Assembly (NCBI GenBank): GCA_900065925.1
Contig: LN890280.1
Span: 860,451 to 924,450 of the forward strand
Length of the DNA: 64,000 nt
From: Nitrosotalea devaniterrae
GTDB taxonomy: Archaea; Thermoproteota; Nitrososphaeria; Nitrososphaerales; Nitrosopumilaceae
Direction of reading: 5' to 3'
Shown: positions 55,223 through 63,652 of the stretch, one piece after another
How positions within the stretch are numbered: position 1 is the first letter of the stretch
Layout of the letters: each line of letters opens with the position of its first letter
Notes under the pieces: generated by a model
What the model saw: only the letters and a program-made list of their open reading frames with translations
The model's database searches: none
Told to the model about the DNA's origin: nothing
Program-made: the position numbers and the translations under genes

Positions 55223-55825
55223 TCATCCATTCATGCCACGGCCAAAGGAAGATACTTTCTTTCCACAACTATCGCAAATAAAATCCCGGAAGCTAGCACT
55301 TCCAGATTCAGATTCAATATTTTCATGTTTACCAGTCATACTCAAACGGCCGATCTTACAATGAGGGCATACATCTCCGCTCTCATATGGAAGCGTAGCG
55401 CCCTCCAAGAAATGAGAGTCACGAGATGCCAAATAATTCTGAACCTTTTGGAAAAGGCCATCCGTTCTGTCATAAAACAATTCAATTATTTCTAGAGGGA
55501 CCATACTTATATGACAACTTGTCGAATCACCAGATTTTTCAAACCAGGTTCTATTTTTCTTTCCTAAACCATACCCCTCAATAATTTCATATTGAATCTC
55601 ATTTGTAGAGATTACTTGATACTGTACTTTCACTTTTACATGAGCAAGTTCTCCTATTGACAAATTCCAAATCTCTTCTGTAACTATTGTTTTTCCTTCT
55701 ACTTTCAATATATCTAGCCTAGCACAATAAAGTGGATATCTTTCACCATATTTTTCAAATTCAGAATAATATTGTGATAATTGTTGGATTTCAACACGTC
55801 TACTAGTATCATAATGATGTGTCAT
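55223..55825 (-). CDS. SRPBCC-like protein with C-terminal zinc ribbon
   Basis: 200 residues. The first ~140 (YCARLDILKVEGKTIVTEEIW, HVKVKVQYQVI, IQYEIIEGYGLGKKNRTWF) alternate like a START/SRPBCC hydrophobic-pocket fold. The end holds a zinc ribbon, CPHC and CDSC (CPHCKIGRLS and ICDSCGKKVS). It starts four bases inside the end of the AAA/DUF4143 ATPase gene, so it is translated with it. I cannot name the family; ligand binding and control of the ATPase are inferred. Confidence 0.5.
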   Translation of the reverse strand: MTHHYDTSRRVEIQQLSQYYSEFEKYGERYPLYCARLDILKVEGKTIVTEEIWNLSIGELAHVKVKVQYQVISTNEIQYEIIEGYGLGKKNRTWFEKSGDSTSCHISMVPLEIIELFYDRTDGLFQKVQNYLASRDSHFLEGATLPYESGDVCPHCKIGRLSMTGKHENIESESGSASFRDFICDSCGKKVSSFGRGMNG

Positions 55826-57324
55826 ATCAACAATAGAAATAGTGATAATGGTATGTTTGTCGCTTCAGCACTAACTGAAAGTTCATCTTTTGTAATCAAG
55901 AGAGCTTCTTTTTCACCCGACGCTTTCTTAAAATCAATTAATCCGTAATAGTCTTCTCTGTTAATCTTGTTTTGATACTTAAGTTCTATCGGAATCGCTG
56001 AATGTTCTTCTTTTATTACAAAATCTACTTCACGTTCTTCTTTTCCTCTCCAATAGAATACAGAATTATGGTAATCAAAGGTCATTTTGGTTGGTGAACG
56101 GTTGAAGGCAAATCTTATGAGATGATCTGACAAGATATTCTCCATAAGATGGCTTTGCATCTCAGTATCCTTTAGAAGGCTCAGACTAAGCTTGAACGGT
56201 TCTTTCTGTGTTATTCTACCATTAATAGCATGCAAAAAGAACATGTCATGAAAGTATACCTTTTTGAGGCTGTCAAACTTGGGCCTTTTTTCAGCTGTAT
56301 TATATCTATAGAAAAATGACAGTGTGAACATATCAGTTAGCGTCTTCACATATTCCTCTACAGTGTGATGACTTCCAATATCTGTATTATCCTTGAGATT
56401 TTTCCATGAAACAGGATTGCTGATATTTTGTATTATGTTTGGCATAAGTTGATCCATGTAAGAATCATCTTTTCTAGCTCTCTTTAGATCTCCTATCATT
56501 GCTTGAAGGTAAATATCGTATGTACCTTCTTGAATTGTTCCAGTTCTTAGAAATTCATCTATTGCCAAAGGAATCCCTCCTGTAATCATATAGTTTGAAA
56601 GTTGTGCATCAAGTTCTTTTTGATATGACCACATCTCGTTAAGTTGTTTGTCAATCTTGCCTTTCAATAATTGATTTATTATCATAGTTCTCTTGATTGA
56701 TGAAAGTAAACGATTTTCATCAACAGCTTTTCGTATATCTTCATCTATGGAATAAACATATTCTGCGAATTTCATTGGCGGCATGATTTTGTTAAGGGGT
56801 TCTTTTACAGCATTTCCACGTCTACCAGGTAATAATTCAGTAGCATGTTTTAGATCAATAGAATGTGAGCCTGTAGCAATTATTGTACAATTCTTTAATT
56901 TTCCCATGTCTACAAGTTTTTTAATTCCATGTTGCCAGTTATTCACATTTGAGATTTCATCCAAGAAAATAAAGCATCTAGATGATTTTCTTCTAAGTTT
57001 TTTTGTTCTTTCAAGATATTCATTAATTACAGTAATTACGTCACGTGCACTATTTTCAATTTCAAATGAATAATACATTACATTCCACTTTGAAATTTTG
57101 TGTTTGAGAAGTAGATCTCTTATCTCCAATTTAATGAGAGTAGTTTTACCAACTTGTCTTGGCCCACGAAGTGAGTAAATGAAATCATCTGGTTGAAATG
57201 TTTGCCGTAGTCTAGGATTCCATTTTAGAATGGATGCGTCCCATTTCTGAATCTGAGGATCATCGTTAATTGCATCCTCGTTTTTCCACCATTGATTGTA
57301 TTCTAGCAGGTCTGCATATGACAC
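55822..57324 (-). CDS. AAA/DUF4143 ATPase with C-terminal PD-(D/E)XK-like domain
   Basis: 500 residues. Walker A GPRQVGKT is at 54-61, Walker B CFIFLDEIS at 117-125 (D122, E123), and an ATGSHS sensor at about 151-156. A DUF4143-type middle region follows, then VDFVIKE (D434) and PIELKYQ (E447, K449), a PD-(D/E)XK signature. Such proteins are common in archaea and often single-copy accessory genes; DNA-handling or conflict roles are proposed, none proven here. Forms an operon with the SRPBCC/zinc-ribbon protein. Confidence 0.82.
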   Translation of the reverse strand: MSYADLLEYNQWWKNEDAINDDPQIQKWDASILKWNPRLRQTFQPDDFIYSLRGPRQVGKTTLIKLEIRDLLLKHKISKWNVMYYSFEIENSARDVITVINEYLERTKKLRRKSSRCFIFLDEISNVNNWQHGIKKLVDMGKLKNCTIIATGSHSIDLKHATELLPGRRGNAVKEPLNKIMPPMKFAEYVYSIDEDIRKAVDENRLLSSIKRTMIINQLLKGKIDKQLNEMWSYQKELDAQLSNYMITGGIPLAIDEFLRTGTIQEGTYDIYLQAMIGDLKRARKDDSYMDQLMPNIIQNISNPVSWKNLKDNTDIGSHHTVEEYVKTLTDMFTLSFFYRYNTAEKRPKFDSLKKVYFHDMFFLHAINGRITQKEPFKLSLSLLKDTEMQSHLMENILSDHLIRFAFNRSPTKMTFDYHNSVFYWRGKEEREVDFVIKEEHSAIPIELKYQNKINREDYYGLIDFKKASGEKEALLITKDELSVSAEATNIPLSLFLLLI

Positions 57325-57472
57325 ATGAAATTGTACTGCCCAGTCATTTATAAAGAGAAATTAGATCGACTGCCCGTGTCTTTATAATTAACGCGGATGC
57401 CCTCTGCCCAGAAGATCAGATGTAGCGATTCACATATTTTTTAATATTTGACTGAGCGAAAATTTAGTTTAT

Positions 57473-58276
57473 CTAACCATATTTGGATCTATTTTCATAC
57501 ATAAATTTTGAAAAAGATTTTATTTCAAAAATTATGTTATATGCTATCTTCAAACTTGTTTCATATTTTGTAGATTGGACATATTGATACACATCATCCA
57601 ATTCTTTCCATATAGGATCATTTGGCATAATATTGATCTCTTTGGGTACTGTGTAGAAATATTGAGAATATTTGTGGTTTAATGAAATTAGTAGATATTG
57701 TAGTTTAGCAAAATGAAAAAGAAAACTTGTAAGATGTCCAATCCTATCTGGTATCATGTCCTCTAAAACAAGAGAACGGTTTTCTCTCCAATCAAAGTAT
57801 AACGCTAATTTTTTTATCTCATTAAAACTTGTCAGATTACTAATAGCATTATCTGCTTTTTTAATCAAATCCTTAGAATCTTCTTTCTTTTCAATTGTAA
57901 ATGCGGGAAATGCTAAATTCGTTAACAACTGTTGTAATTCAATTCGTTTTGATTCACTCATTTTTTCACACCCTTGTTTAGCTCTATCATAGATCTGAGT
58001 TAATTTTTTGATATGACTCTTAGGTCTTGTAAGCTCTAGCCATTCGGATTTGACTATGTTCGTATTTTCATTCCTATGGTGTAAAATTAAATCCATTTTT
58101 GCAATTTCTTCGAATATTATAATAATGCTCGGAATTGCGCCAATATACCTTTCATTATCGAATAGTATTTCAGCATCTTTAAAGAGTCTATGAATATGTT
58201 TTTCTAGTTTCTTGGCCGCATTTTCTAATTCCTCTTTTTTTATTATTATGTCGTGGTTCATCATATCAGGCGTCAT
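57473..58276 (-). CDS. second AbiV-like HEPN protein
   Basis: 267 residues. HIHRLFKDAEILFDNERYIG, then AIPSIIIIFEEIAKMDLIL, carries the HEPN/AbiV pattern (helix, IFEE-x2-K) and a later SHIKKL. It is distantly related to the 54413-55147 protein, but longer, with a helical C-terminal part. The start codon shares one base with the stop of the membrane coiled-coil gene (TAATG), so the two are translated as a unit. A membrane sensor plus HEPN effector pair is inferred. Confidence 0.65.
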   Translation of the reverse strand: MTPDMMNHDIIIKKEELENAAKKLEKHIHRLFKDAEILFDNERYIGAIPSIIIIFEEIAKMDLILHHRNENTNIVKSEWLELTRPKSHIKKLTQIYDRAKQGCEKMSESKRIELQQLLTNLAFPAFTIEKKEDSKDLIKKADNAISNLTSFNEIKKLALYFDWRENRSLVLEDMIPDRIGHLTSFLFHFAKLQYLLISLNHKYSQYFYTVPKEINIMPNDPIWKELDDVYQYVQSTKYETSLKIAYNIIFEIKSFSKFMYENRSKYG

Positions 58277-58971
58277 TATTTCTGAATTTCTGGCAATTTC
58301 TTACGAATTTCAATCATTTTTTGTATTAACTCAGAACAATGAGTCATATCAACATCATATTCACTTTTGTATTTAGGATGATGTTTAGCATTATCAAGAA
58401 TTCTATTAATCTCAGACAATAATTCATCTGGAATCATAGCAGGATATTGCAGTAATGTTCTTTCCAGATCTCTAATGAAATAATCTTTAAGCTCAAGATG
58501 ATTCTTTATCTCAGCCGATGCCGCTCTTACTTCTGTATCTTTCAATATACGTTCCACTGCCATGATCATTCCTTGTATATTCATGAGTGACGAATGAATC
58601 TTATTTACTACATTCTGATATCTTTTAGCTTTTTCTTCTTCTTGTTTTTGGATTATGTCCTCTACTTTAGTGGTAACAGATTTTATGTCATTAACCAAGT
58701 TTGAAATTGCAGTTTGCTGATCAGCAATATTTTTAACAATACTGCCAAGTTCTTTTTGATCATATTTGGAATCTCTCCATATAGCTATTACTATTGCAGT
58801 AGGAATGATTAATGCAACTACCAACGAAACCCAATTCCTTACATCTACTACAGGGGAAGGGTTTAGCGTATCAACCTTAAATCCATAATATACAATACCG
58901 ATTACTATTAGAGTAAAAACATAAGCTAATCCGAAGATTTGAACAATTTCTTTTTCTCTTTTACTCAGCAT
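58276..58971 (-). CDS. two-span membrane protein with cytoplasmic coiled coil
   Basis: 231 residues. TM segments near 10-29 and 47-65, then a long coiled coil (about 75-125: NIADQQTAISNLVNDIKSVTTKV) and a helical end. No enzymatic motif. It is translationally coupled to the AbiV-like gene. Membrane partners of this kind are frequent in toxin/effector pairs; inference only. Confidence 0.6.
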   Translation of the reverse strand: MLSKREKEIVQIFGLAYVFTLIVIGIVYYGFKVDTLNPSPVVDVRNWVSLVVALIIPTAIVIAIWRDSKYDQKELGSIVKNIADQQTAISNLVNDIKSVTTKVEDIIQKQEEEKAKRYQNVVNKIHSSLMNIQGMIMAVERILKDTEVRAASAEIKNHLELKDYFIRDLERTLLQYPAMIPDELLSEINRILDNAKHHPKYKSEYDVDMTHCSELIQKMIEIRKKLPEIQK

Positions 58972-59015
58972 ACAGAATAGAATAACCAGTTGCTATATAA
59001 GAGCAAAAACAACAT

Positions 59016-60083
59016 CTACTCAAAAAATATGTTAGTTATCACGTCATTTTTCATGGAATTATTCAGTTGTTCATGGTTACTAGTATGATCGTACTGTATA
59101 CCTTTCTTCTCATGATTCATGTTAGGTACAATATCACGAATTAATCGGTCAATTACTCGTTGTTCATTTTCAGAGTATTTCAGACCTGGAAAGATGCCGA
59201 ATTCTTTGATTCCAGCATCATCTTTGTATGGAAGATAATCTTCGCCACAATTTTTGGCATACAGTAAATGATTTCGTGAGATATACGTACCATAATCTTT
59301 AAGCTCAGTTAGAACGGCTTTCATTTGAGAAAACAATTCTGGTAGAAATTTCATAAAACTTTGTGTTTTAAACCATGTAGAATCCAACTTCTTTACATCT
59401 TTGGAAGGTATGAAAAATGTTCTTGGTGGCATTTTATTTTGCGTTAAGCTAGTAAATGCAACAAGATGTGATTTGCTAAATTCAGGCACTTGTTTGTCAG
59501 CATTAACACCTCCTCCTGTCATTAACGCCAAACCATGTTTGGATTTATTGTATATAATTCTGAAATTTTCATAAAAATCCATCCAGTGCATAAGTACTTC
59601 AGAAAATGTTCCAGTTGTTTCCTTGTAACATGATTGTAGGATATTTTGTTCATCTACAGACAGGTTCAGATATTGAAGTTTTGGTAACCCAAGAATTTTC
59701 TCCAAATCGTATTTTTTATTCTTAATATTTTTAAAAATTTCATCAACTAAGTTAGTTCTATAATACGTCATGGTTTGTGGTACTTCAACATAATTTTTTG
59801 ATAATGCATGACATAGTACAACTGTAGTTTCAATAACAATCATGATATGAAATAAAATATCTAACGAGATGTGTTGCTTTACTTGAAGCAGATTCTTCTG
59901 ATCACATTTCAGTTTGATTGTGTTGTTTTCAAGTCCTTCCAACATTATGAAATATGCTTCAATTGTGTTTATTACACTGTATAAATTTCTCCCATAGACA
60001 ATAAGAGACAAATATGTATCATTACCAAATTGAGCACTTTGTTTGAAGTTGTTCCATTTTAATAATTTATCAGATAACAACAT
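59016..60083 (-). CDS. uncharacterised 355-residue helical protein (possible HEPN-like)
   Basis: All-helical by pattern, no membrane helix. Residues ~165-185 hold WMDFYENFRIIYNKSKHGLAL; the N-K-x-KHG segment resembles a motif in helical, HEPN-like proteins of conflict systems but the spacing from the preceding Arg is seven residues, not 4-6. No other motif. It stands alone between the membrane-protein gene and a plus-strand small ORF. Function unknown. Confidence 0.5.
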   Translation of the reverse strand: MLLSDKLLKWNNFKQSAQFGNDTYLSLIVYGRNLYSVINTIEAYFIMLEGLENNTIKLKCDQKNLLQVKQHISLDILFHIMIVIETTVVLCHALSKNYVEVPQTMTYYRTNLVDEIFKNIKNKKYDLEKILGLPKLQYLNLSVDEQNILQSCYKETTGTFSEVLMHWMDFYENFRIIYNKSKHGLALMTGGGVNADKQVPEFSKSHLVAFTSLTQNKMPPRTFFIPSKDVKKLDSTWFKTQSFMKFLPELFSQMKAVLTELKDYGTYISRNHLLYAKNCGEDYLPYKDDAGIKEFGIFPGLKYSENEQRVIDRLIRDIVPNMNHEKKGIQYDHTSNHEQLNNSMKNDVITNIFFE

Positions 60084-60194
60084 GATGATATTCCAAGTAA
60101 CTATCTTTTATCTTTAAAGTGATTATCAGGAATGACTACATATTGATTGAAAACTTAAAGTTGTTTATCCAGACATGATTTGATCAAAAGTTAA

Positions 60195-60293
60195 ATGTCT
60201 GATCCTAATATTGAAGATCTAATGCAAAGATATGAAATTGTAGTTACGACCACGATGTTTTCAATTTTTATAAAAATTGGTGGATTGATTTGA
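60195..60293 (+). CDS. possible 32-residue peptide overlapping the next ORF
   Basis: ATG at 60195 to TGA at 60291-60293. The peptide has an acidic head (MSDPNIEDLMQRYE) and a hydrophobic end (VVTTTMFSIFIKIGGLI). The stop overlaps the TTG start of the next frame by four bases, a pattern of translational coupling. It may also be the first part of one gene broken by a frameshift. Too short for confidence. Confidence 0.3.
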   Translation: MSDPNIEDLMQRYEIVVTTTMFSIFIKIGGLI

Positions 60294-60604
60294 GTCGTAT
60301 AAGTTCAAAGAGTTTACGAGAACAACAAGATATTAGAGAAACTAAGAGACAGTGGCATAGAGCATATCATAACAATCCTGAAAGAAAAGCAAAGGATAGA
60401 GCATATCAGAAGGAATACCGTACAAGACCAGGTGTAAGCGACGCCCATAGAAAAGCCCAAGAGAAATATGCGAAGAGCAAAAAAGGCATTGCAACTAGAA
60501 TTAGTTACTGGCAAAGACTGAGTATTATCACAAGAGGATTAGACAATAACAACAGTATTACAACATCCTTACGTCATTCATTTCCAAGATACAGTTATTC
60601 CTAA
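60290..60604 (+). CDS. small basic protein
   Basis: 104 residues, Arg/Lys-rich (HRAYHNNPERKAKDRAYQKEYR). Such sequence is seen in phage- or transposon-associated DNA-binding proteins, but I find no named motif. It is the only plus-strand ORF in the island. A TTG start overlapping the short upstream ORF. Its composition differs from its neighbours, which may point to transfer. Confidence 0.4.
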   Translation: MSRISSKSLREQQDIRETKRQWHRAYHNNPERKAKDRAYQKEYRTRPGVSDAHRKAQEKYAKSKKGIATRISYWQRLSIITRGLDNNNSITTSLRHSFPRYSYS

Positions 60605-60713
60605 TTTTATCATCTAAATCTACAAAATTTGTCTTAAACAGTCAAAATTCTTCAAACCAAATGCGTCAATTTTGAAACAACAATAAAAAGAAATCAGATG
60701 GTAATGATTCTAT

Positions 60714-62963
60714 TCAGTCAGAAATTCTTGTAAATAACGTATCTTCGATTGTTTTTATAACAGAACGGCTCAAAGTCACCTTTGCGTGCATATTATTGAA
60801 AATCTTTCCTTCAGTCCTATATGTCAAATCATCATAAAGTTTTGTTTTATAACAAATAACCGCACTTATCAAATCTGTATTAGATTCTCTAGAATGCATT
60901 GATTCTGATTCATCTCGGTGTGTAGTTGTACCAACAGTTTTTCCAGTACCATTATCCAAATACATTGTAAATTTCAATGTTCCAAAAAGATAATCTTCTA
61001 CAAAATCATAATTTACCTCGGAACGACCTATATCAATAGCTACAATGACGGGTTGATTCATTGAAGTGAGTTCTTTTAATTGACTCTTGAATTCATCATA
61101 AATTTTTCCTTTGATTCTATTTGGTATACCATGTACACCATGCAATCGTTCAAGAGGCTTGAATGTGTTAGGACTAATAATTTCAACATAGAGAGATTGA
61201 GAATCAATGTCAATTTGGGCATCTAATTTTTTTGAGTTAATCTTAGGCTCTAAAACCACTGGAAATTTTGGAATAAATGGTACAACAAAATCAATTTCAC
61301 TCAAAGTTGAATCAAATTGCTGTTCATTTTTCAGATTATCCGAATAACTTCTGAGTGGATACTTATTGGTTTTTAATGTGTAAATATTATTGTCCAAGTT
61401 ATTTAGAAAGAGTGCAGTACTCATCAGATTTTTCAATCTAAATACACCGTTGAATTTTTCTCGTTCGTTTTGTGCAGTAACAATAGATTCTATAAATTTT
61501 TCATATTCTTCTTTTTTAGGCAGTTTTTGTTCTAACATTTTAAGAAGAGGATGTGTACGATTTTGTTCTTGCTGTTTCTGTTCAAACCATTTTAAACCAA
61601 ATAATTCCCGTATGTTAGGAAACTCATTTAGATTATCTAGTATTATAGCATAATCAATATCTTTAGAATAGTATTTGAGCATATGAATAAGATCTGCGCA
61701 AAGCAGAGTTGGGTTTGGTTCATTCTTAATAACAGAATCCACATCAATTCTGTTTGCAGTAGCTAATGATTTTAGAAAATCCAAAGATTGACTAACAAAT
61801 TCAGAATCGTTGGATTTTTCAAAAGAATTGGACATAATCTCAAGTAAAATATCCAATCCTTTTCCGGCAAATTTTGTATTAGATTTAATCAATTGAAATA
61901 TTGGTGTCAATACAAGTTTTTTATCAGATTTAGAAACAAGTTGTCCAATCATTATAGGTATATGGAAATTCAGTCTTGCATCGCGATTACTTGTTAACCA
62001 ACTAATAATGATCTCTGCAGATTTTTCAGCGTTAACTTTTCCTAATTCCTCAAGAACATATCCAATCGATTCATAACCAAATCCATCTCTAATTACATAT
62101 TTTGCCAGAATATCTAAAATTTTTTCATATTGGTTTTTTACAAAATGAGTTAGCGCATAACATACATGTTGTCTTACATTAATGTTTGATTCCTCAGAAC
62201 AGATTTCGAGAAATTTCATACTGGTAGATTCGTCGAATGGAGATCTAATCCAAATTCTATGTGCTAATGAAAATTTACATTCTAGCGAGTCTTTGGTGAG
62301 AATTTCAATATTTTTTTCCGATAATTTTTTGTCAAAGCTATGTAGATCTAAGAATGCCTCAAAGCACTCTACCTTTACTTCTTTAGAACTAGATTTAGAA
62401 GTGTTTTCTAATATTGAAAATATTTTTTCAATATTGTTCATCTTAGACTCTTTTGATATTACACGTAGTGTTCTGATTGCAGTTAGTTTATGATTAGGGT
62501 TATCAGATTGCAATAGTTCGTCAATCAAGATATTACAATCGGAAGGTAAAACATTCACAGCACTTCCAATTAAGAAACTTGCATATGATGCAACATCATC
62601 ATTTTTTAATAGTTTTCTAGCAATTTCCAGTCCCAATGTGGGATTTGACTTGCCTATGTTTAACAGTGCATCAATAATGGGTCCTTGTGCCATATCTTTT
62701 TTGATTTTATTTAACAGAAAAGTAAGAAATTCAATGAATTGTTCATCCGAAGAAGCTAAGTCTTGCATTAGATTCGACACTGCATATAGCATCAAGAATA
62801 GATCTCTTTCAACAATCCCTTTTGATAAATCGATTAATTCATCATTAGACAATTTAATTTGTTTTGCCGAAAGATAATCAGTTAGCTTATTACTTTTCCA
62901 GTAATCCCATTTTTCTTTTTTGATCTGATCAATGATTTCATCTATTTTTTCTTGATTTGTCAT
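60714..62963 (-). CDS. HEAT-like repeat protein with C-terminal nuclease-like domain
   Basis: 749 residues. The first ~450 are helical repeats of about 35-40 residues of HEAT/Armadillo kind. The C-terminal part (about 560-740) is alpha/beta: LDAQIDIDSQSLYVEIISP and RIKGKIYDEFKSQL resemble the core of the PD-(D/E)XK or related nuclease folds, but the Lys of ExK is replaced (VEI). No other motif. It overlaps the Ntn-hydrolase gene by four bases, so the two are made together; the HEAT part would be a scaffold or substrate receptor. Not recognised as a described system. Confidence 0.6.
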   Translation of the reverse strand: MTNQEKIDEIIDQIKKEKWDYWKSNKLTDYLSAKQIKLSNDELIDLSKGIVERDLFLMLYAVSNLMQDLASSDEQFIEFLTFLLNKIKKDMAQGPIIDALLNIGKSNPTLGLEIARKLLKNDDVASYASFLIGSAVNVLPSDCNILIDELLQSDNPNHKLTAIRTLRVISKESKMNNIEKIFSILENTSKSSSKEVKVECFEAFLDLHSFDKKLSEKNIEILTKDSLECKFSLAHRIWIRSPFDESTSMKFLEICSEESNINVRQHVCYALTHFVKNQYEKILDILAKYVIRDGFGYESIGYVLEELGKVNAEKSAEIIISWLTSNRDARLNFHIPIMIGQLVSKSDKKLVLTPIFQLIKSNTKFAGKGLDILLEIMSNSFEKSNDSEFVSQSLDFLKSLATANRIDVDSVIKNEPNPTLLCADLIHMLKYYSKDIDYAIILDNLNEFPNIRELFGLKWFEQKQQEQNRTHPLLKMLEQKLPKKEEYEKFIESIVTAQNEREKFNGVFRLKNLMSTALFLNNLDNNIYTLKTNKYPLRSYSDNLKNEQQFDSTLSEIDFVVPFIPKFPVVLEPKINSKKLDAQIDIDSQSLYVEIISPNTFKPLERLHGVHGIPNRIKGKIYDEFKSQLKELTSMNQPVIVAIDIGRSEVNYDFVEDYLFGTLKFTMYLDNGTGKTVGTTTHRDESESMHSRESNTDLISAVICYKTKLYDDLTYRTEGKIFNNMHAKVTLSRSVIKTIEDTLFTRISD

Positions 62964-63652
62964 GATGTACCAACTTCCTCACTATCAGAAAAAACTTTCT
63001 TATCAGAGTTAATATCAAATTTAATATCCAAGCTAGCGATATCAGAATCTGTAAATCTCATTCGTCGAGAAATTGTGCCAGAGTTTAAAAATCTTACAAT
63101 ATCATACCCAAGGGTTTCATCACTAATTGTCTTAATTGATTTAGATACTTCCATCATTGTTGCTACAATATACTTAGACGCATCCTCACATGCCATTTCT
63201 CTTAAATTGATGTTTTGTAGAAAATGTTTAGCAAATAGTTGTGCCTTCATATCACCAATATAAATAACAGGCACATAATCATTTTCACTAAATGTTGGTA
63301 CTTGACCAATTGCTTCGATCTCTTTTAACTTATAGACACCATCAGTTTTGACTACCAAAAAGCCATGTATGCTTGAATCTACAGCGATGTTATGAGATTC
63401 CACATTGAAATAATTATCTATGATAGACTTAATTTCTAATTCAATATTTTGTGAATTAATAGAATTTGAATTTAATCGATCTAACAATACTTTTGGCAGA
63501 TTATTAATTCCCGATAAAGCAATAAAGAAATCCCCATTACCAGACAACAAACATTTCGTGAACTCTGCGCCTAGATTCAAATCATAAGTTTGTTTCCTAT
63601 CAGATACAATTACAAACCCATCTGAACAACTAGCAAAAATAAGTAATGTCAA
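62960..63652 (-). CDS. proteasome-beta-like Ntn hydrolase
   Basis: 230 residues from TTG. After the first Met is removed, T1 starts TLLIFASCSDGFVIVSDRK, which lines up with the proteasome-beta start (T1, D10-G11, D17-R18). A Lys at 32-33 (FTKCLL) corresponds to catalytic K33. IALSGINNL and FVIVSDRK keep the beta-sandwich pattern. It lacks an obvious propeptide, so processing would be by Met aminopeptidase. It is far from the cell's proteasome in sequence. First gene of an operon with the HEAT-like protein; a dedicated protease or amidase is inferred. Confidence 0.65.
   Translation of the reverse strand: MTLLIFASCSDGFVIVSDRKQTYDLNLGAEFTKCLLSGNGDFFIALSGINNLPKVLLDRLNSNSINSQNIELEIKSIIDNYFNVESHNIAVDSSIHGFLVVKTDGVYKLKEIEAIGQVPTFSENDYVPVIYIGDMKAQLFAKHFLQNINLREMACEDASKYIVATMMEVSKSIKTISDETLGYDIVRFLNSGTISRRMRFTDSDIASLDIKFDINSDKKVFSDSEEVGTS

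Noticed and set aside
60714-60900. Site-specific integrase or att site at the island
   Set aside because: No recombinase motif and no tRNA or direct repeat pair of useful length was found in the window.
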